Shown here piece after piece: positions 17,880-26,129 of a stretch of DNA of 64,000 nucleotides (position 1 is its first letter; each line of letters opens with the position of its first letter). The position numbers and the translations under genes are program-made. A model generated the notes under the pieces. The model ran no database searches. It was given only the letters and a program-made list of their open reading frames with translations, and was not told the origin of the DNA. The stretch comes from Acidobacteriota bacterium (GTDB lineage: Bacteria; Acidobacteriota; Holophagae; Holophagales; Holophagaceae). Where the stretch lies: the NCBI GenBank assembly GCA_021794095.1, contig JAJYRN010000008.1, forward strand, positions 34,525 to 98,524, given 5' to 3'.

Positions 17880-19372
17880 GGTTTCACCGGCCGCGCGGGT
17901 GTGGCGGCCACCTGGGCCAGGGCAGCCTTGAGGCGGGATTCCGAATCCACCAGGAAGCTGGCGCGGGTGACGACCTGCTCGCCGGATTCGAGACCGGAGA
18001 GGATCTCCACCTGCTCACCGACGGTGCGGCCCACGGTCACAGTCCGGGGCTCGAAATGGCCATCGCCCAGCGACACGAAGACCACCTTGTGCAGCCCAGC
18101 ATCGAGAAGGGCGTCCAGGGGGATCAGCAGCCCCTGCTGGTCCCGGCCGCGGATGACCGCGGTGCCGAACATGCCGGGTTTGAGGTCGCCGTGGGGATTG
18201 GCGAACGCCAGGCGGGCATTCACGGTGCGGGTCTGGGGATCCAGCACGGGATCCAGGAAGGCCACACGCCCCTCGAAGGTCCGGCCGGGCAGGGCCTGGA
18301 GGGTGAATTCCGCCCGGGATCCCACATGGATCCTGGACAGTTCCGGTTCGTAGAGGGCGGCCTGGACCCATACCCGGCTGAGGTCGGTGATCTCGAAGGG
18401 GCTCTCGCCCGGGCCCACGCGGGAGCCCTGGACCACGTTCTTCGCCGTCACTGCGCCGGAAATCGGCGAGCGCAGCACCAGGTCCTTCTCCACCTGGCCC
18501 GTCTTTGCGAGCCTTTCGATCTCCGCGTCGGGCACATCCCACAGGCGCAGGCGCTCGCGGGCAGCCCGCACCAGATCATCGCCGCTGGCCTGGTAGTCCC
18601 CCTTCGAGAGCGCCGCAGCCGTCTTGAGGGCCAGCAGGTACTCCCGCTGGGAACTCACGAAGTCGGGACTGTAGAGGCTGAAGAGCGGCTGCCCCTTGGC
18701 CACGGCCATACCCAGGTAGTCCACAAAGAGCTTGTCAATGAAGCCATCCACCTTGACGTTGATCTTGCGCACGCGGGTCTGGTCCACGGCCACCGTGCCC
18801 ACGGTGGTGACGGTGCCGTTCACGTTGCCCATCACCGCCGGGGCGGTGGTGAGGCCGATGAGCTGCTGGCGGTCAGGGTCTATGGTGATGGTGGCCCGGC
18901 CGGCGACCGGCGGTGCCTGCGCCGCCACCTCGCTTTCGTAGACCGGCACGTAGTCCATGCCCATCTCGTCCTGCTTGGGGGTGGGCGAAGTCACCTTGGG
19001 ATCCATCGGCGAGCGGTAGAAGAGGATCTTCCCCTTGCCGGCGGATCCAGGAGCCGGTGCCTGTCCATCCACATCGCTCGCGTAGACAGGCACATAGTCC
19101 ATGCCCATGTCGTCCTTCTTCGGTGTGGGCGAAGTGACCTTGGGATCCATCGGCGAGCGGTAGAAGAGGATCTTTCCCGGGTCAGGCTGCGCCGGGCCCC
19201 CGGCAGGGCCAGGCCTGGATCCAGAAGGGGCGGGGTGTTCATGGGATTCCATGAACAGTCCGGCGGCAGAAAATCCCACCGCGAGGCCCAGGGTCAGCAC
19301 GCCCAGCATCTTCAAGGGCGATCCGGGTTTCCGGGGTTCGGGTTCGGGTTCGGGTTCGAATGCGATGGACAT
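17876..19372 (-). CDS. cusB: CusB-type periplasmic adaptor with two tandem heavy-metal-binding domains
   Basis: Membrane-fusion protein linking CusA to the outer-membrane channel, 498 residues. After a Glu-Pro repeat (EPEPEPEP, residues 6-13) and a membrane anchor (about 22-41) come two nearly identical heavy-metal-binding domains, each starting GKILFYRSPMDPKVTSPTPK and ending MGMDYVPVY (about 66-97 and 113-144). Each supplies Met and Tyr/His-type ligands. Then come the barrel-sandwich (YLGMAVAKGQPLF, PISGAVTAKNVVQGS), alpha-hairpin and beta-barrel domains. Most CusB homologues carry one such domain or none; the DNA of the two copies is also nearly identical, implying recent duplication. It overlaps cusA by four bases. 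Confidence 0.94.
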   Translation of the reverse strand: MSIAFEPEPEPEPRKPGSPLKMLGVLTLGLAVGFSAAGLFMESHEHPAPSGSRPGPAGGPAQPDPGKILFYRSPMDPKVTSPTPKKDDMGMDYVPVYASDVDGQAPAPGSAGKGKILFYRSPMDPKVTSPTPKQDEMGMDYVPVYESEVAAQAPPVAGRATITIDPDRQQLIGLTTAPAVMGNVNGTVTTVGTVAVDQTRVRKINVKVDGFIDKLFVDYLGMAVAKGQPLFSLYSPDFVSSQREYLLALKTAAALSKGDYQASGDDLVRAARERLRLWDVPDAEIERLAKTGQVEKDLVLRSPISGAVTAKNVVQGSRVGPGESPFEITDLSRVWVQAALYEPELSRIHVGSRAEFTLQALPGRTFEGRVAFLDPVLDPQTRTVNARLAFANPHGDLKPGMFGTAVIRGRDQQGLLIPLDALLDAGLHKVVFVSLGDGHFEPRTVTVGRTVGEQVEILSGLESGEQVVTRASFLVDSESRLKAALAQVAATPARPVKP

Positions 19373-19381
19373 GGAGGAACC

Positions 19382-20767
19382 TCACATGGACGATGCGGAA
19401 GATGGAGTGGATGCGGAGGACGTCGCGCCGGCGCCCAGGGCCAGGGAGGGCGAGCCCAGGCTGGCGGCAGTGATGGCGGGGGCGGGCCCGAGGTCGTAGG
19501 ACCGCAGGGCAATCTGCTGCGCCTGCGCCTGGGCCAGGACGGACAAGTAGCTCGAACGATCCGAGACCCATCCGTTGAGGGCTTCCAGCACCGACAGGAA
19601 GGGGATCTTGCCCGCCTCGTACTGGGCCATGGCGGACTGGAAGGTGGCTTCGCTCTGCACCAGCAGGCCTTCCCGGTAGATCCGGGCGGAGGCTTCGGCG
19701 GCGCCGAGGGCGGCCAGGCGCTCCCGGATGCGCTGGCGCAGGAGGGTCTTAACCGATTGGATCGCCTGGCCGCTGGCCTGCTTCCGCCACGTCTGCTCCG
19801 CCACGGCGCGCTGCTGTTTCTGATGGGCGTAGATCGGGAGGCCGATGGAGACGCTCACCTGCCACATGGGATCCAGGCCCCCCCGGGGCATGAGGCCCGC
19901 GCTGACGGCGAAATCGGGACGGACATCCAGCTTCGCCAGATCGAGGCTCTGCTCCGACTGGGCGAGGGTGCGCCGGGCATAGGCCAGATCCGGGCTTCCC
20001 GCCTCGGCGCGCTGCATCCACGCCTGCTCCGTCGCCAGGGGCGGCGGCGGCAGGGTTTCCAGGGTGGCCGGCGTGGCCAGGGGCGTGGTGGAGGGCTCGA
20101 CGCGGATCCGGTTCAGGCTGGCCAGCAGGCTGGCCTCCTGGGCTTGGAGGTCGAGGCGCGTCTGCTGCAGGCGAGTCTGTTCCAGCTGGGCCCGCAGCAG
20201 ATCCGTCTGGCTGGCCTTGCCCACTTGGTAGCGCACCCGGGCACTGCCCTCGGCCTGCTGGAGGTAGGCGGCCTGCTGGTCCAGCAGGCCGAGCTGCTCC
20301 CGGACCAGGACGAGGCCGACGTAGGCCCGCTCCAGGTCGGCCAGCAGGGTGAGGCGGGTCCGGGCCAGGGCGGCATCCTGCACGCGGACGCCCAGCGCGG
20401 CCACCTTCTCACGGGCATCCCGCTTGCCCGGCCAGGGCAGGGGCTGGGTGACCACGATCTGGTAGTAGGACGTGGGCATCTTGCCCACCTGGAGGCCATG
20501 GAAGCCGTCGTTCTGGAGGCCCAGGCTGAGGGACGGATCCGGCAGGGCCTTGGCCTGGGGGATCCGCTCCCGGGAAGCCGCCACCAGGGAGCGGGCCTCG
20601 GCGAGATCCGGATTCCGCTGGATCGCCTCCTGGATGAGCCCCGCGAGGACGGGATCCTGCGAACGATCGGAGGAAACGGTTGGGGTCGGGGTGGGGGTCT
20701 GAGCGCCCGCGGCTGACGCGGCCAGGAGACTGGCCAGCACCAGGAGCGAGCGCAGGGAGCTGCGCAT
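19382..20767 (-). CDS. cusC: CusC-like outer-membrane efflux channel (TolC family)
   Basis: Outer-membrane factor of 461 residues completing the tripartite pump. It has a signal peptide ending near ASAAGA (about 1-22) with no lipobox Cys, then two repeats of long amphipathic helices and beta strands typical of the TolC/CusC fold (for example ARSLVAASRERIPQAKALP near 57-75, and its counterpart QAWMQRAEAGSPDLAYARR in the second half). The C-terminus is an Ala/Ser-rich tail without a recognised function. It is the first structural gene of cusCBA, 9 bases before cusB, and preceded by a small Cys-rich secreted protein gene. Confidence 0.92.
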   Translation of the reverse strand: MRSSLRSLLVLASLLAASAAGAQTPTPTPTVSSDRSQDPVLAGLIQEAIQRNPDLAEARSLVAASRERIPQAKALPDPSLSLGLQNDGFHGLQVGKMPTSYYQIVVTQPLPWPGKRDAREKVAALGVRVQDAALARTRLTLLADLERAYVGLVLVREQLGLLDQQAAYLQQAEGSARVRYQVGKASQTDLLRAQLEQTRLQQTRLDLQAQEASLLASLNRIRVEPSTTPLATPATLETLPPPPLATEQAWMQRAEAGSPDLAYARRTLAQSEQSLDLAKLDVRPDFAVSAGLMPRGGLDPMWQVSVSIGLPIYAHQKQQRAVAEQTWRKQASGQAIQSVKTLLRQRIRERLAALGAAEASARIYREGLLVQSEATFQSAMAQYEAGKIPFLSVLEALNGWVSDRSSYLSVLAQAQAQQIALRSYDLGPAPAITAASLGSPSLALGAGATSSASTPSSASSM

Positions 20768-20848
20768 CGGAAACTCCTGCTGAATGGGTGAAGAGAACTC
20801 AAGGGAGGCCTATCCCAGCGGGAAGGCAGAGCCGGGGTTGCACCACCC

Positions 20849-21274
20849 TCAGATCCTGAGAAGCCTCAGCCGCGCCAGGCGGCTGCGTCCCCCCGCACCG
20901 CCGGGTGGCCCGCTTCCCTGCACCGCCGCCATGGACCAGGGCATCGGCTCGAAAAGACGCCCCGGTCGAACGGCAGCCAGCCCTCCCGGCCAGGGGCGGG
21001 GCTCATGAGCCGGGCGAGCCCCCTCTTCATGGGCGCCTCTCAGGGTGTGCTGCTCGAGCACCGCCAGGGGGCCATCAGGCCGAGGGCTGGCTTGGCAATG
21101 CCGCATGGACATGCCACAGGCGGACGGCCTCGCCGCAGTTGCCTGGCAGCAGGCGCAACCGGCGCGATCCATCGCTCCCGCGCATGTCCAAGGGCCCCGC
21201 CCGGAGGCCAGAAGCCCGCCCTGGATGCCCAAGAGCATCACAGCGGCGAGCAGAACGAACAACCAGCGGCGCAC
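20849..21274 (-). CDS. Small secreted Cys/His-containing protein at the head of the cus operon
   Basis: A 141-residue protein with a clear signal peptide (about 1-24), then a Cys-rich section (CAGAMDRAGCACC, CGMSMRHC) and an Arg/Pro/Gly-rich C-terminal half ending RLARLRLLRI. I do not recognise a family. Small secreted Cys/Met proteins of this kind (for example CopL-like proteins) often precede copper-efflux operons; that comparison is by position and composition only. It lies 81 bases upstream of cusC on the same strand. The C-terminal half has low complexity, so the exact extent of the real protein is uncertain. Confidence 0.55.
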   Translation of the reverse strand: MRRWLFVLLAAVMLLGIQGGLLASGRGPWTCAGAMDRAGCACCQATAARPSACGMSMRHCQASPRPDGPLAVLEQHTLRGAHEEGARPAHEPRPWPGGLAAVRPGRLFEPMPWSMAAVQGSGPPGGAGGRSRLARLRLLRI

Positions 21275-21526
21275 GGGCTTCTCCTACTGGACAAGGGTAG
21301 AGAGTTGCCTAGGCAATGCAATCGCAAATACATCACAACGGATAATTTCATCTTCACTTCAGGTTGAAGCCCCGCCTTGTGATCCACGCCACACGAATTC
21401 GTTCTTGCGCTTCACGATGGCTTCATTTTCGCGCCCCAGGATTCATTTCGTATTGACGACCCAAGGGCCATGAATACCCCGAATGCCATTCGGCCCTTCA
21501 TCTCCCCCCTCTCTCTGGAGTCATGC
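21275..21526. promoter_or_regulatory. Divergent control region of the cus operon and the porin gene
   Basis: The 252-base spacer separates divergent starts. It contains a perfect 12-bp palindrome TTGCCTAGGCAA (21305-21316), 31 bases from the small Cys-rich gene's start, beside an AT-rich stretch (about 21318-21358). Its position fits an operator or the -10 zone of a promoter reading to the left. The plus-strand porin has GGAG at 21517-21520. CusR-type binding is a plausible guess; I did not find a textbook CusR or CueR box. Confidence 0.45.
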
Positions 21527-22720
21527 ATGAAAGTGATCCGAACGCTCCTCCTGCTCCTCGGGACAGGCCTCCCGATGCTGGCCGTGCCCGCCTGGGCCCG
21601 CCTCACGGGCCTGTCCTGCGAGGACTGCCACCAGCTTCCCACCCTCCAGCTCACGGCCATGGGCCTCGAGTTCCAGCGCAACGGCGCCCGGTTGGACCCC
21701 ACCTCCTTCGACGCATCGGATGCCAAGGCCCAGAAGCTTGGGAACTATGCCTCCCTGACCCTGGATGCCAGTGCCACCGCCGTGAAGGGAACCAAGCCCG
21801 CCACCCAGACCGCCCAGCCCGACATCCAGATGGTCTCCGGCGGCGCCCTGTCCAGCCGCTTCGGCTACACCTTGATGTACCACTTCAACACCGGCGCCAC
21901 GCCGGCCGATGGCATGGAAGAGGCCTTCATCCAGTACAACCTGCCGTTATCCAAGACCGCCTTCCTCCAGGTGCGGGGCGGCCAGTTCAATCCCGAAATC
22001 CTCCGGGACTTCGGCCTGGGCGCCGGCAGCGCCCTGGGCGCACCCCTCGTCCTCTCCACCCCAGCGAGTACCACCTCGCCCTTCACCCTGGCGGCGGCGG
22101 GACGCGGTGTGGATGCCAAGCTGAACTGGTCCAACTTCGAGCTGGCGGCCGGCGTCATGGACACCTTGACGCCCACCACGGACAGCACCGGCGCCGCCGC
22201 ATCCGGACCGAGCCCCACGAACCACAAGGATACCTACGCCTCGGCGCTCTACCGGTTCGATGACTCCGCATCCAGCCTCGGGCTCTTCCATCTGGGAGGC
22301 CAGAATCCTGTCCTGGACGCCGCCAACCCGGGGGCGGTCCTCTTCAATGACACCTTCTATCGGAACGGAATCCTCGGCCGCTTCATCCGCGACAACTGGC
22401 GCGTCATGGGCGCCTACTTCGAAGGACGCCACCAGGTGGATGTGGCTGGGACCAACACCAAGAACGCCGGCTACTTCCTGCTCTGCGACCTGGACTTCAC
22501 CCCCTCCTTCGGCATTTTCGGCCGATACGACGACGTCCGGCCGAATACCGCCGATTCCTCCCAGGACCAGGCCATGAAGACCCTCGGCATCAACGGCATG
22601 GCCTTCCGTAGCGCCAAGGACGGCGGGCGCTGGACCATCCAGGCCTCCCGCACCACCTACAAGGACGGGATCACCCCGGACAACGATCAGCTCATCGCGG
22701 ACTTGATCGTGGCATTCTGA
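21527..22720 (+). CDS. Outer-membrane porin-like protein with N-terminal heme c motif
   Basis: About 397 residues. A signal peptide (1-24, ending AVPAWA) is followed by a single cytochrome c motif CEDCH (near 30-34) and the segment MGLEFQRNG, a pattern I recall from predicted outer-membrane cytochrome/porin proteins of Geobacter-like bacteria. The rest is a 350-residue alternating-residue region typical of a beta-barrel (FGYTLMYHFN, FLQVRGGQFNPEIL, RVMGAYFEGRHQVDV, FGIFGRYDDV), ending in a terminal Phe (LIVAF) as outer-membrane barrels do. ATG 21527 is chosen over 21470 because of GGAG at 21517 and the clean signal peptide. It may move electrons or metal across the outer membrane. Confidence 0.75.
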   Translation: MKVIRTLLLLLGTGLPMLAVPAWARLTGLSCEDCHQLPTLQLTAMGLEFQRNGARLDPTSFDASDAKAQKLGNYASLTLDASATAVKGTKPATQTAQPDIQMVSGGALSSRFGYTLMYHFNTGATPADGMEEAFIQYNLPLSKTAFLQVRGGQFNPEILRDFGLGAGSALGAPLVLSTPASTTSPFTLAAAGRGVDAKLNWSNFELAAGVMDTLTPTTDSTGAAASGPSPTNHKDTYASALYRFDDSASSLGLFHLGGQNPVLDAANPGAVLFNDTFYRNGILGRFIRDNWRVMGAYFEGRHQVDVAGTNTKNAGYFLLCDLDFTPSFGIFGRYDDVRPNTADSSQDQAMKTLGINGMAFRSAKDGGRWTIQASRTTYKDGITPDNDQLIADLIVAF

Positions 22721-22730
22721 TGCACCCACC

Positions 22731-22762
22731 GGAGGGAGGGGGGTTCTGCCGCCCCTCCCTCC
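22731..22762. terminator. Strong hairpin after the porin gene
   Basis: A perfect 11-bp stem (22731-22741 with 22752-22762) with a 10-base loop, 10 bases after the porin stop, followed by GCGTTGTTT. It is GC-rich and stable but has only a weak T-rich tail, so it may end porin transcripts or partly separate them from the regulator genes downstream. Confidence 0.6.
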
Positions 22763-22806
22763 GCGTTGTTTCCCGGGGCAAGCTCCGGCCCGAACCTGGA
22801 GAGGAC

Positions 22807-23487
22807 ATGAAGGTCCTGCTGGTGGAAGACGAGCCCAAGCTGGCCCAGAGCCTCGAGAAAAGTCTGAAGGCTGAAGGCTTCGCGGTGGACCGGGCCGAGG
22901 ACGGCCTGCGCGGCCTGGAACTCGCCCTGGGCTGCCGCCACGATGTGGTGGTCCTGGACGTGATGCTGCCCTATATGGATGGCTTCGAGGTGCTGGCCCG
23001 CATCCGACGCGAGCGCTGCAAGGTGCCCATCATCCTTCTGACGGCGCGGGGCGGCCTGGATGACCGCATCAAGGGCCTGGACCTGGGCGCGGATGACTAC
23101 CTCCCCAAGCCCTTCGAATTCCGCGAACTGCTGGCGCGCCTCCGGGCCATCCTGCGGCGCCCCCCCTCCGAGCTCCAACTCGCGTTGCGCGTGGCGGACC
23201 TGGAACTGGATGTGGGCCGGCGCGAGCTGCGCCGAGCCGGGGAGATCATCCCTCTCCGGACCAAGGAGTTCGCCCTGATGGAGCTCTTCATGCGCCGGAA
23301 AGGCCTCGTCCTCTCCCGGAGCATGATCCTCGACCAGGTATGGCCCTCGGACTCGGACTACGGCGATGCTTCCAACCTCGTGGATGTCTATGTCGCCCAG
23401 CTCAGAAAGAAAATTGATGCCGGGCGCGAACCCAAGCTGCTCCAGACCCTGAGGGGCACGGGTTACGTCCTCCGGGATCCCTCCTGA
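22807..23487 (+). CDS. cusR: CusR/CopR-like OmpR-family response regulator
   Basis: A 226-residue two-component regulator: a receiver domain (1-115) with acidic pocket VEDE, phospho-acceptor Asp51 in VVLDVMLP and Lys near 101 in LPKPFEF, plus a winged-helix DNA-binding domain (about 130-224) ending LRGTGYVLRD. ATG 22807 is chosen because GGAGAGG stands just upstream and the receiver begins there. Its stop shares one base with the histidine kinase start. Location next to a Cu/Ag pump suggests it controls the divergent cus operon in response to periplasmic metal; this is inference from context. Confidence 0.9.
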   Translation: MKVLLVEDEPKLAQSLEKSLKAEGFAVDRAEDGLRGLELALGCRHDVVVLDVMLPYMDGFEVLARIRRERCKVPIILLTARGGLDDRIKGLDLGADDYLPKPFEFRELLARLRAILRRPPSELQLALRVADLELDVGRRELRRAGEIIPLRTKEFALMELFMRRKGLVLSRSMILDQVWPSDSDYGDASNLVDVYVAQLRKKIDAGREPKLLQTLRGTGYVLRDPS

Positions 23488-24893
23488 TGGCCGCGTTCAC
23501 CCGCACGCTCCGCTTCCGCCTCACGGCCTGGTACTCGGTCGCGCTAACGATCTTCATGGTGAGCTTCACGCTCCTGGCCTATGGTCTGGTCCGCCGGAGC
23601 CTCCTGCACCATCACGACGGATCGCTCCAGAACATCGCGAATCAGACCCTGCGGATCCTCTCCGAACAGGCCGATTGCGAGCACCTCACGCCGGAGCAGC
23701 AGGCCCATCTGGGCCAGATCGGACGCCTCCTCCTCATCCACGAGGACCAGGGGAAGCGGAGCGCCTTCTTCCTGTCTCCCGAAATGCAGGTGAACCCGCT
23801 GGTGCCGGATCTCTCCCACGCGACCTGGCGCCACCTGCACCGGCCCTGGTTCCAGACCCTGGAAGGCGGAGGCCGGCCCTGGCGGGTGTACTCCCTGCCC
23901 TACCGGACCCAGATGGGACGCCAGGGCGTCATCCGTGTCGTGGAGGATCTCGGAGAGATCGGGCCGGTCCTCTCGGCGCTCCGGGAGATCCTGCTCCTGC
24001 TGCTGCCCGCCGGGCTGTTGTTCTCCGCGGCAGGCGGATACTGGCTTGCGGGGCGCGCCCTCGCGCCCGTGGAGCGCGTGACGGCCATGGCCCGGGAGAT
24101 CGAAGCCAAGAGCCTCGGGCTGCGCCTGCCCCACCCGGGCGCAGACTGCGAGATCGGGCGCCTCGTGGATACTCTGAATCACATGATGGACCGCCTGGAG
24201 CGCGCGTTCGAAGCCATGAAGCGCTTCACCGCCGATGCCTCCCACGAGCTCCGGACCCCACTGGCCAACCTGCGCGGCCTCGTGGACTTCGTCTCCCGGG
24301 GCACCCTGACCCGCGAGGAACTCCAGGAAGAAATGACCAGCATCGGCGAAGAAGTGGGGCGCCTCAGCCAGATCGTGGACGACCTCCTCCTCATGGCCCG
24401 CGCCGATACCGACCGGCTTCCCCTCCGGATGGAACCCCTCCGTCTCGACGAACTTGCGGAGTACCAGGTGGAGGCTTTCGCCCTGCGGGCCGAGGAAGCA
24501 GCGGTGGAGCTTCAATACGAAGCCGCCGGACCCGTGACCATCCTGGGCGATGAGCGCTGGATCCACCAGCTCATGTCGAATCTCCTGGACAACGCCCTGA
24601 AGTACACGCCCACGGGCGGCCGCATCCAGCTGGATGTCCGGCCCGTGGCAGACCGGGTCCGCCTCACCGTGAAGGACACCGGGCCCGGCATCCCTCCCGA
24701 AGACCTGGAGCGCATCTTCGAACGCTTCTACCGCTGCGATGCAGCGCGTTCCCACGCCAATGCCCCCGGTTCTGGGCTGGGCCTGGCCATCGCCGCCTGG
24801 ATCGCCCAGGCGCACCAGGCGACCCTCCGCGCTTCCAACCGGCCCGAAGGCGGGGCCTGCTTCGAACTCCTGTTCCCGCAGGAGCCCCTGTGA
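23487..24893 (+). CDS. cusS: CusS/CopS-like membrane sensor histidine kinase
   Basis: A 468-residue kinase: transmembrane helices at about 15-36 and 165-187, a periplasmic sensor between them, HAMP (about 187-240), HisKA with phospho-acceptor His253 in ASHELRTPLANL, and HATPase with N-box LLDNALKYTP and G-boxes DTGPGIPPEDLERI and GSGLGLAIAAW. All catalytic motifs are intact, unlike the sensor kinase at 11700-13379. It overlaps the regulator by one base. The periplasmic domain is rich in His and Met residues, in keeping with metal sensing, though no specific motif is decisive. Confidence 0.9.
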   Translation: MAAFTRTLRFRLTAWYSVALTIFMVSFTLLAYGLVRRSLLHHHDGSLQNIANQTLRILSEQADCEHLTPEQQAHLGQIGRLLLIHEDQGKRSAFFLSPEMQVNPLVPDLSHATWRHLHRPWFQTLEGGGRPWRVYSLPYRTQMGRQGVIRVVEDLGEIGPVLSALREILLLLLPAGLLFSAAGGYWLAGRALAPVERVTAMAREIEAKSLGLRLPHPGADCEIGRLVDTLNHMMDRLERAFEAMKRFTADASHELRTPLANLRGLVDFVSRGTLTREELQEEMTSIGEEVGRLSQIVDDLLLMARADTDRLPLRMEPLRLDELAEYQVEAFALRAEEAAVELQYEAAGPVTILGDERWIHQLMSNLLDNALKYTPTGGRIQLDVRPVADRVRLTVKDTGPGIPPEDLERIFERFYRCDAARSHANAPGSGLGLAIAAWIAQAHQATLRASNRPEGGACFELLFPQEPL

Positions 24894-24917
24894 TGCCTCG
24901 GCACCACCCAGGCTACG

Positions 24918-26003
24918 ATGGTGGACAGCGAGGCACCCTTGAGCGTTGAAAAGGCAGAGGTGGCGATCATCGGCGGCGGCATTGCCGGGCTTTCCACCGC
25001 TTTCCACCTCACCCGCGCTGGACAGCGCGGCCTCGTCCTCCTGGACCGGGAGGATCAGCCGGGCACCTACGCCAGCGGCCACAACGCCGCCATCGCCCGC
25101 TCCCTCACGGGCCGCCCGGAGCATTCCGCCCTCACCGCCGAGGGGCGCCGCCGCCTGGCGGAAGCCGGCCTGCTGGCGCCCACCGGCGGCCTGCTGCTGG
25201 CGGCGGAGGCCGGGGGCCTGGAACTGCTTGAAGCCGAGGCCCGCAGCCTGGGCGTGGAAGCGCGACGCGGGCCGGGCTGTCCCCTGCCGGGCCTGCGGGC
25301 CGCGGAGCATCTGGCCATTCCCGGTGATGGGGTTCTCGACGCGGCGGGGCTCCTGCGCCACTGCGCGGAAGGCGCCCGGGCCGCCGGTGCCGAGCTGCGC
25401 TATGGGTGCGCGGTGACCGGCCTGGAGCGCCGCCCCTCCGGCTTCCGCCTGGAAACCGACCGGGGGCCGCTCGATGCCGAGACACTGGTTCTCGCCGCCG
25501 GCGCCTGGGCGGGCCCGGTGGGCCGCTGGGCCGGATCGGATCTGGCCTTCACCCCTCTGCGGCGCTCCCTGGTGTGGAGTGGCGCGGCGCATCCAGCGCG
25601 GGAACCCTGGGCCTGGTGGGTGGACCGCCCGTTCTACTTCCGGCCCGAGAGCGGAGGACTGCTGCTGTGTCCCTGTGAAGAAGTGGCGGTGCCCCTGCCG
25701 GAACGGGGCCGCCAGCCGGCCACGGATGCCTCTGTGCTGGAAGGCCTCTACGGCAGCCTGCATGAGCTGGCACCGGATCTGGCGGAGATCCCCATCACCC
25801 GCTACTGGACAGGCATCCGCACCTTCGCCCCCGACCGCCGCTTCGTGGTGGGTTGGGATCCCAAGGTGGCAGGCCTCTTCTGGGTGGCCGGTCTGGGCGG
25901 CCACGGGATGACCAGCGGCCTGGCCGTGGGCGCCCTCGCCGCCGAGCGCTTCCGGCAGCCCCGGGCGGAGGGGCCCCTGGATCCCTCCCGTTTCGGCAAC
26001 TGA
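24918..26003 (+). CDS. FAD-dependent oxidoreductase, DAO (glycine/D-amino acid oxidase) family
   Basis: A 361-residue flavoprotein with an N-terminal dinucleotide-binding motif (VAIIGGGIAGLSTAF, about 14-28), an ASGHNAA segment contacting FAD, an ATG-like LAAGAWAG (near 191) and a C-terminal FAD loop WVAGLGGHGMTSG (near 319). Substrate is not evident: DAO members oxidise amino acids, sarcosine, glycerol-3-phosphate or 2-hydroxyglutarate. It starts 25 bases after cusS but seems functionally unrelated. A repeat element follows directly after the stop. Confidence 0.85.
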   Translation: MVDSEAPLSVEKAEVAIIGGGIAGLSTAFHLTRAGQRGLVLLDREDQPGTYASGHNAAIARSLTGRPEHSALTAEGRRRLAEAGLLAPTGGLLLAAEAGGLELLEAEARSLGVEARRGPGCPLPGLRAAEHLAIPGDGVLDAAGLLRHCAEGARAAGAELRYGCAVTGLERRPSGFRLETDRGPLDAETLVLAAGAWAGPVGRWAGSDLAFTPLRRSLVWSGAAHPAREPWAWWVDRPFYFRPESGGLLLCPCEEVAVPLPERGRQPATDASVLEGLYGSLHELAPDLAEIPITRYWTGIRTFAPDRRFVVGWDPKVAGLFWVAGLGGHGMTSGLAVGALAAERFRQPRAEGPLDPSRFGN

Positions 26004-26008
26004 TACCC

Positions 26009-26098
26009 ACGAGGGGGGACCGCCTGCTCGCCTTCGGCTCACGATGTCCCCCCTCGTACACCCCCACAGGGTGATCGGGCCAAGCCTGATCACCCCGT
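26009..26098. repeat. Paired-hairpin intergenic repeat, copy B
   Basis: Lies six bases after the oxidoreductase stop. Hairpin 1 is a 12-bp stem (26009-26020 with 26046-26057). Hairpin 2 is a 15-bp stem with a 3-base loop (26066-26080 with 26084-26098; one mismatch, one G-T pair). The middle segment GGACCGCCTGCTC and the flanks are almost identical to copy A at 9374-9463, but the inner arms of hairpin 2 differ by paired changes that keep base-pairing. Confidence 0.82.
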
Positions 26099-26129
26099 CT
26101 GAAGCCGCCAATCGGAGTACCCTCGGGGC

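Noticed and set aside
16134..18353. 739-residue plus-strand frame over cusA/cusB
   Set aside because: Antisense shadow of cusA and cusB, with His- and Asp-rich composition typical of such frames.
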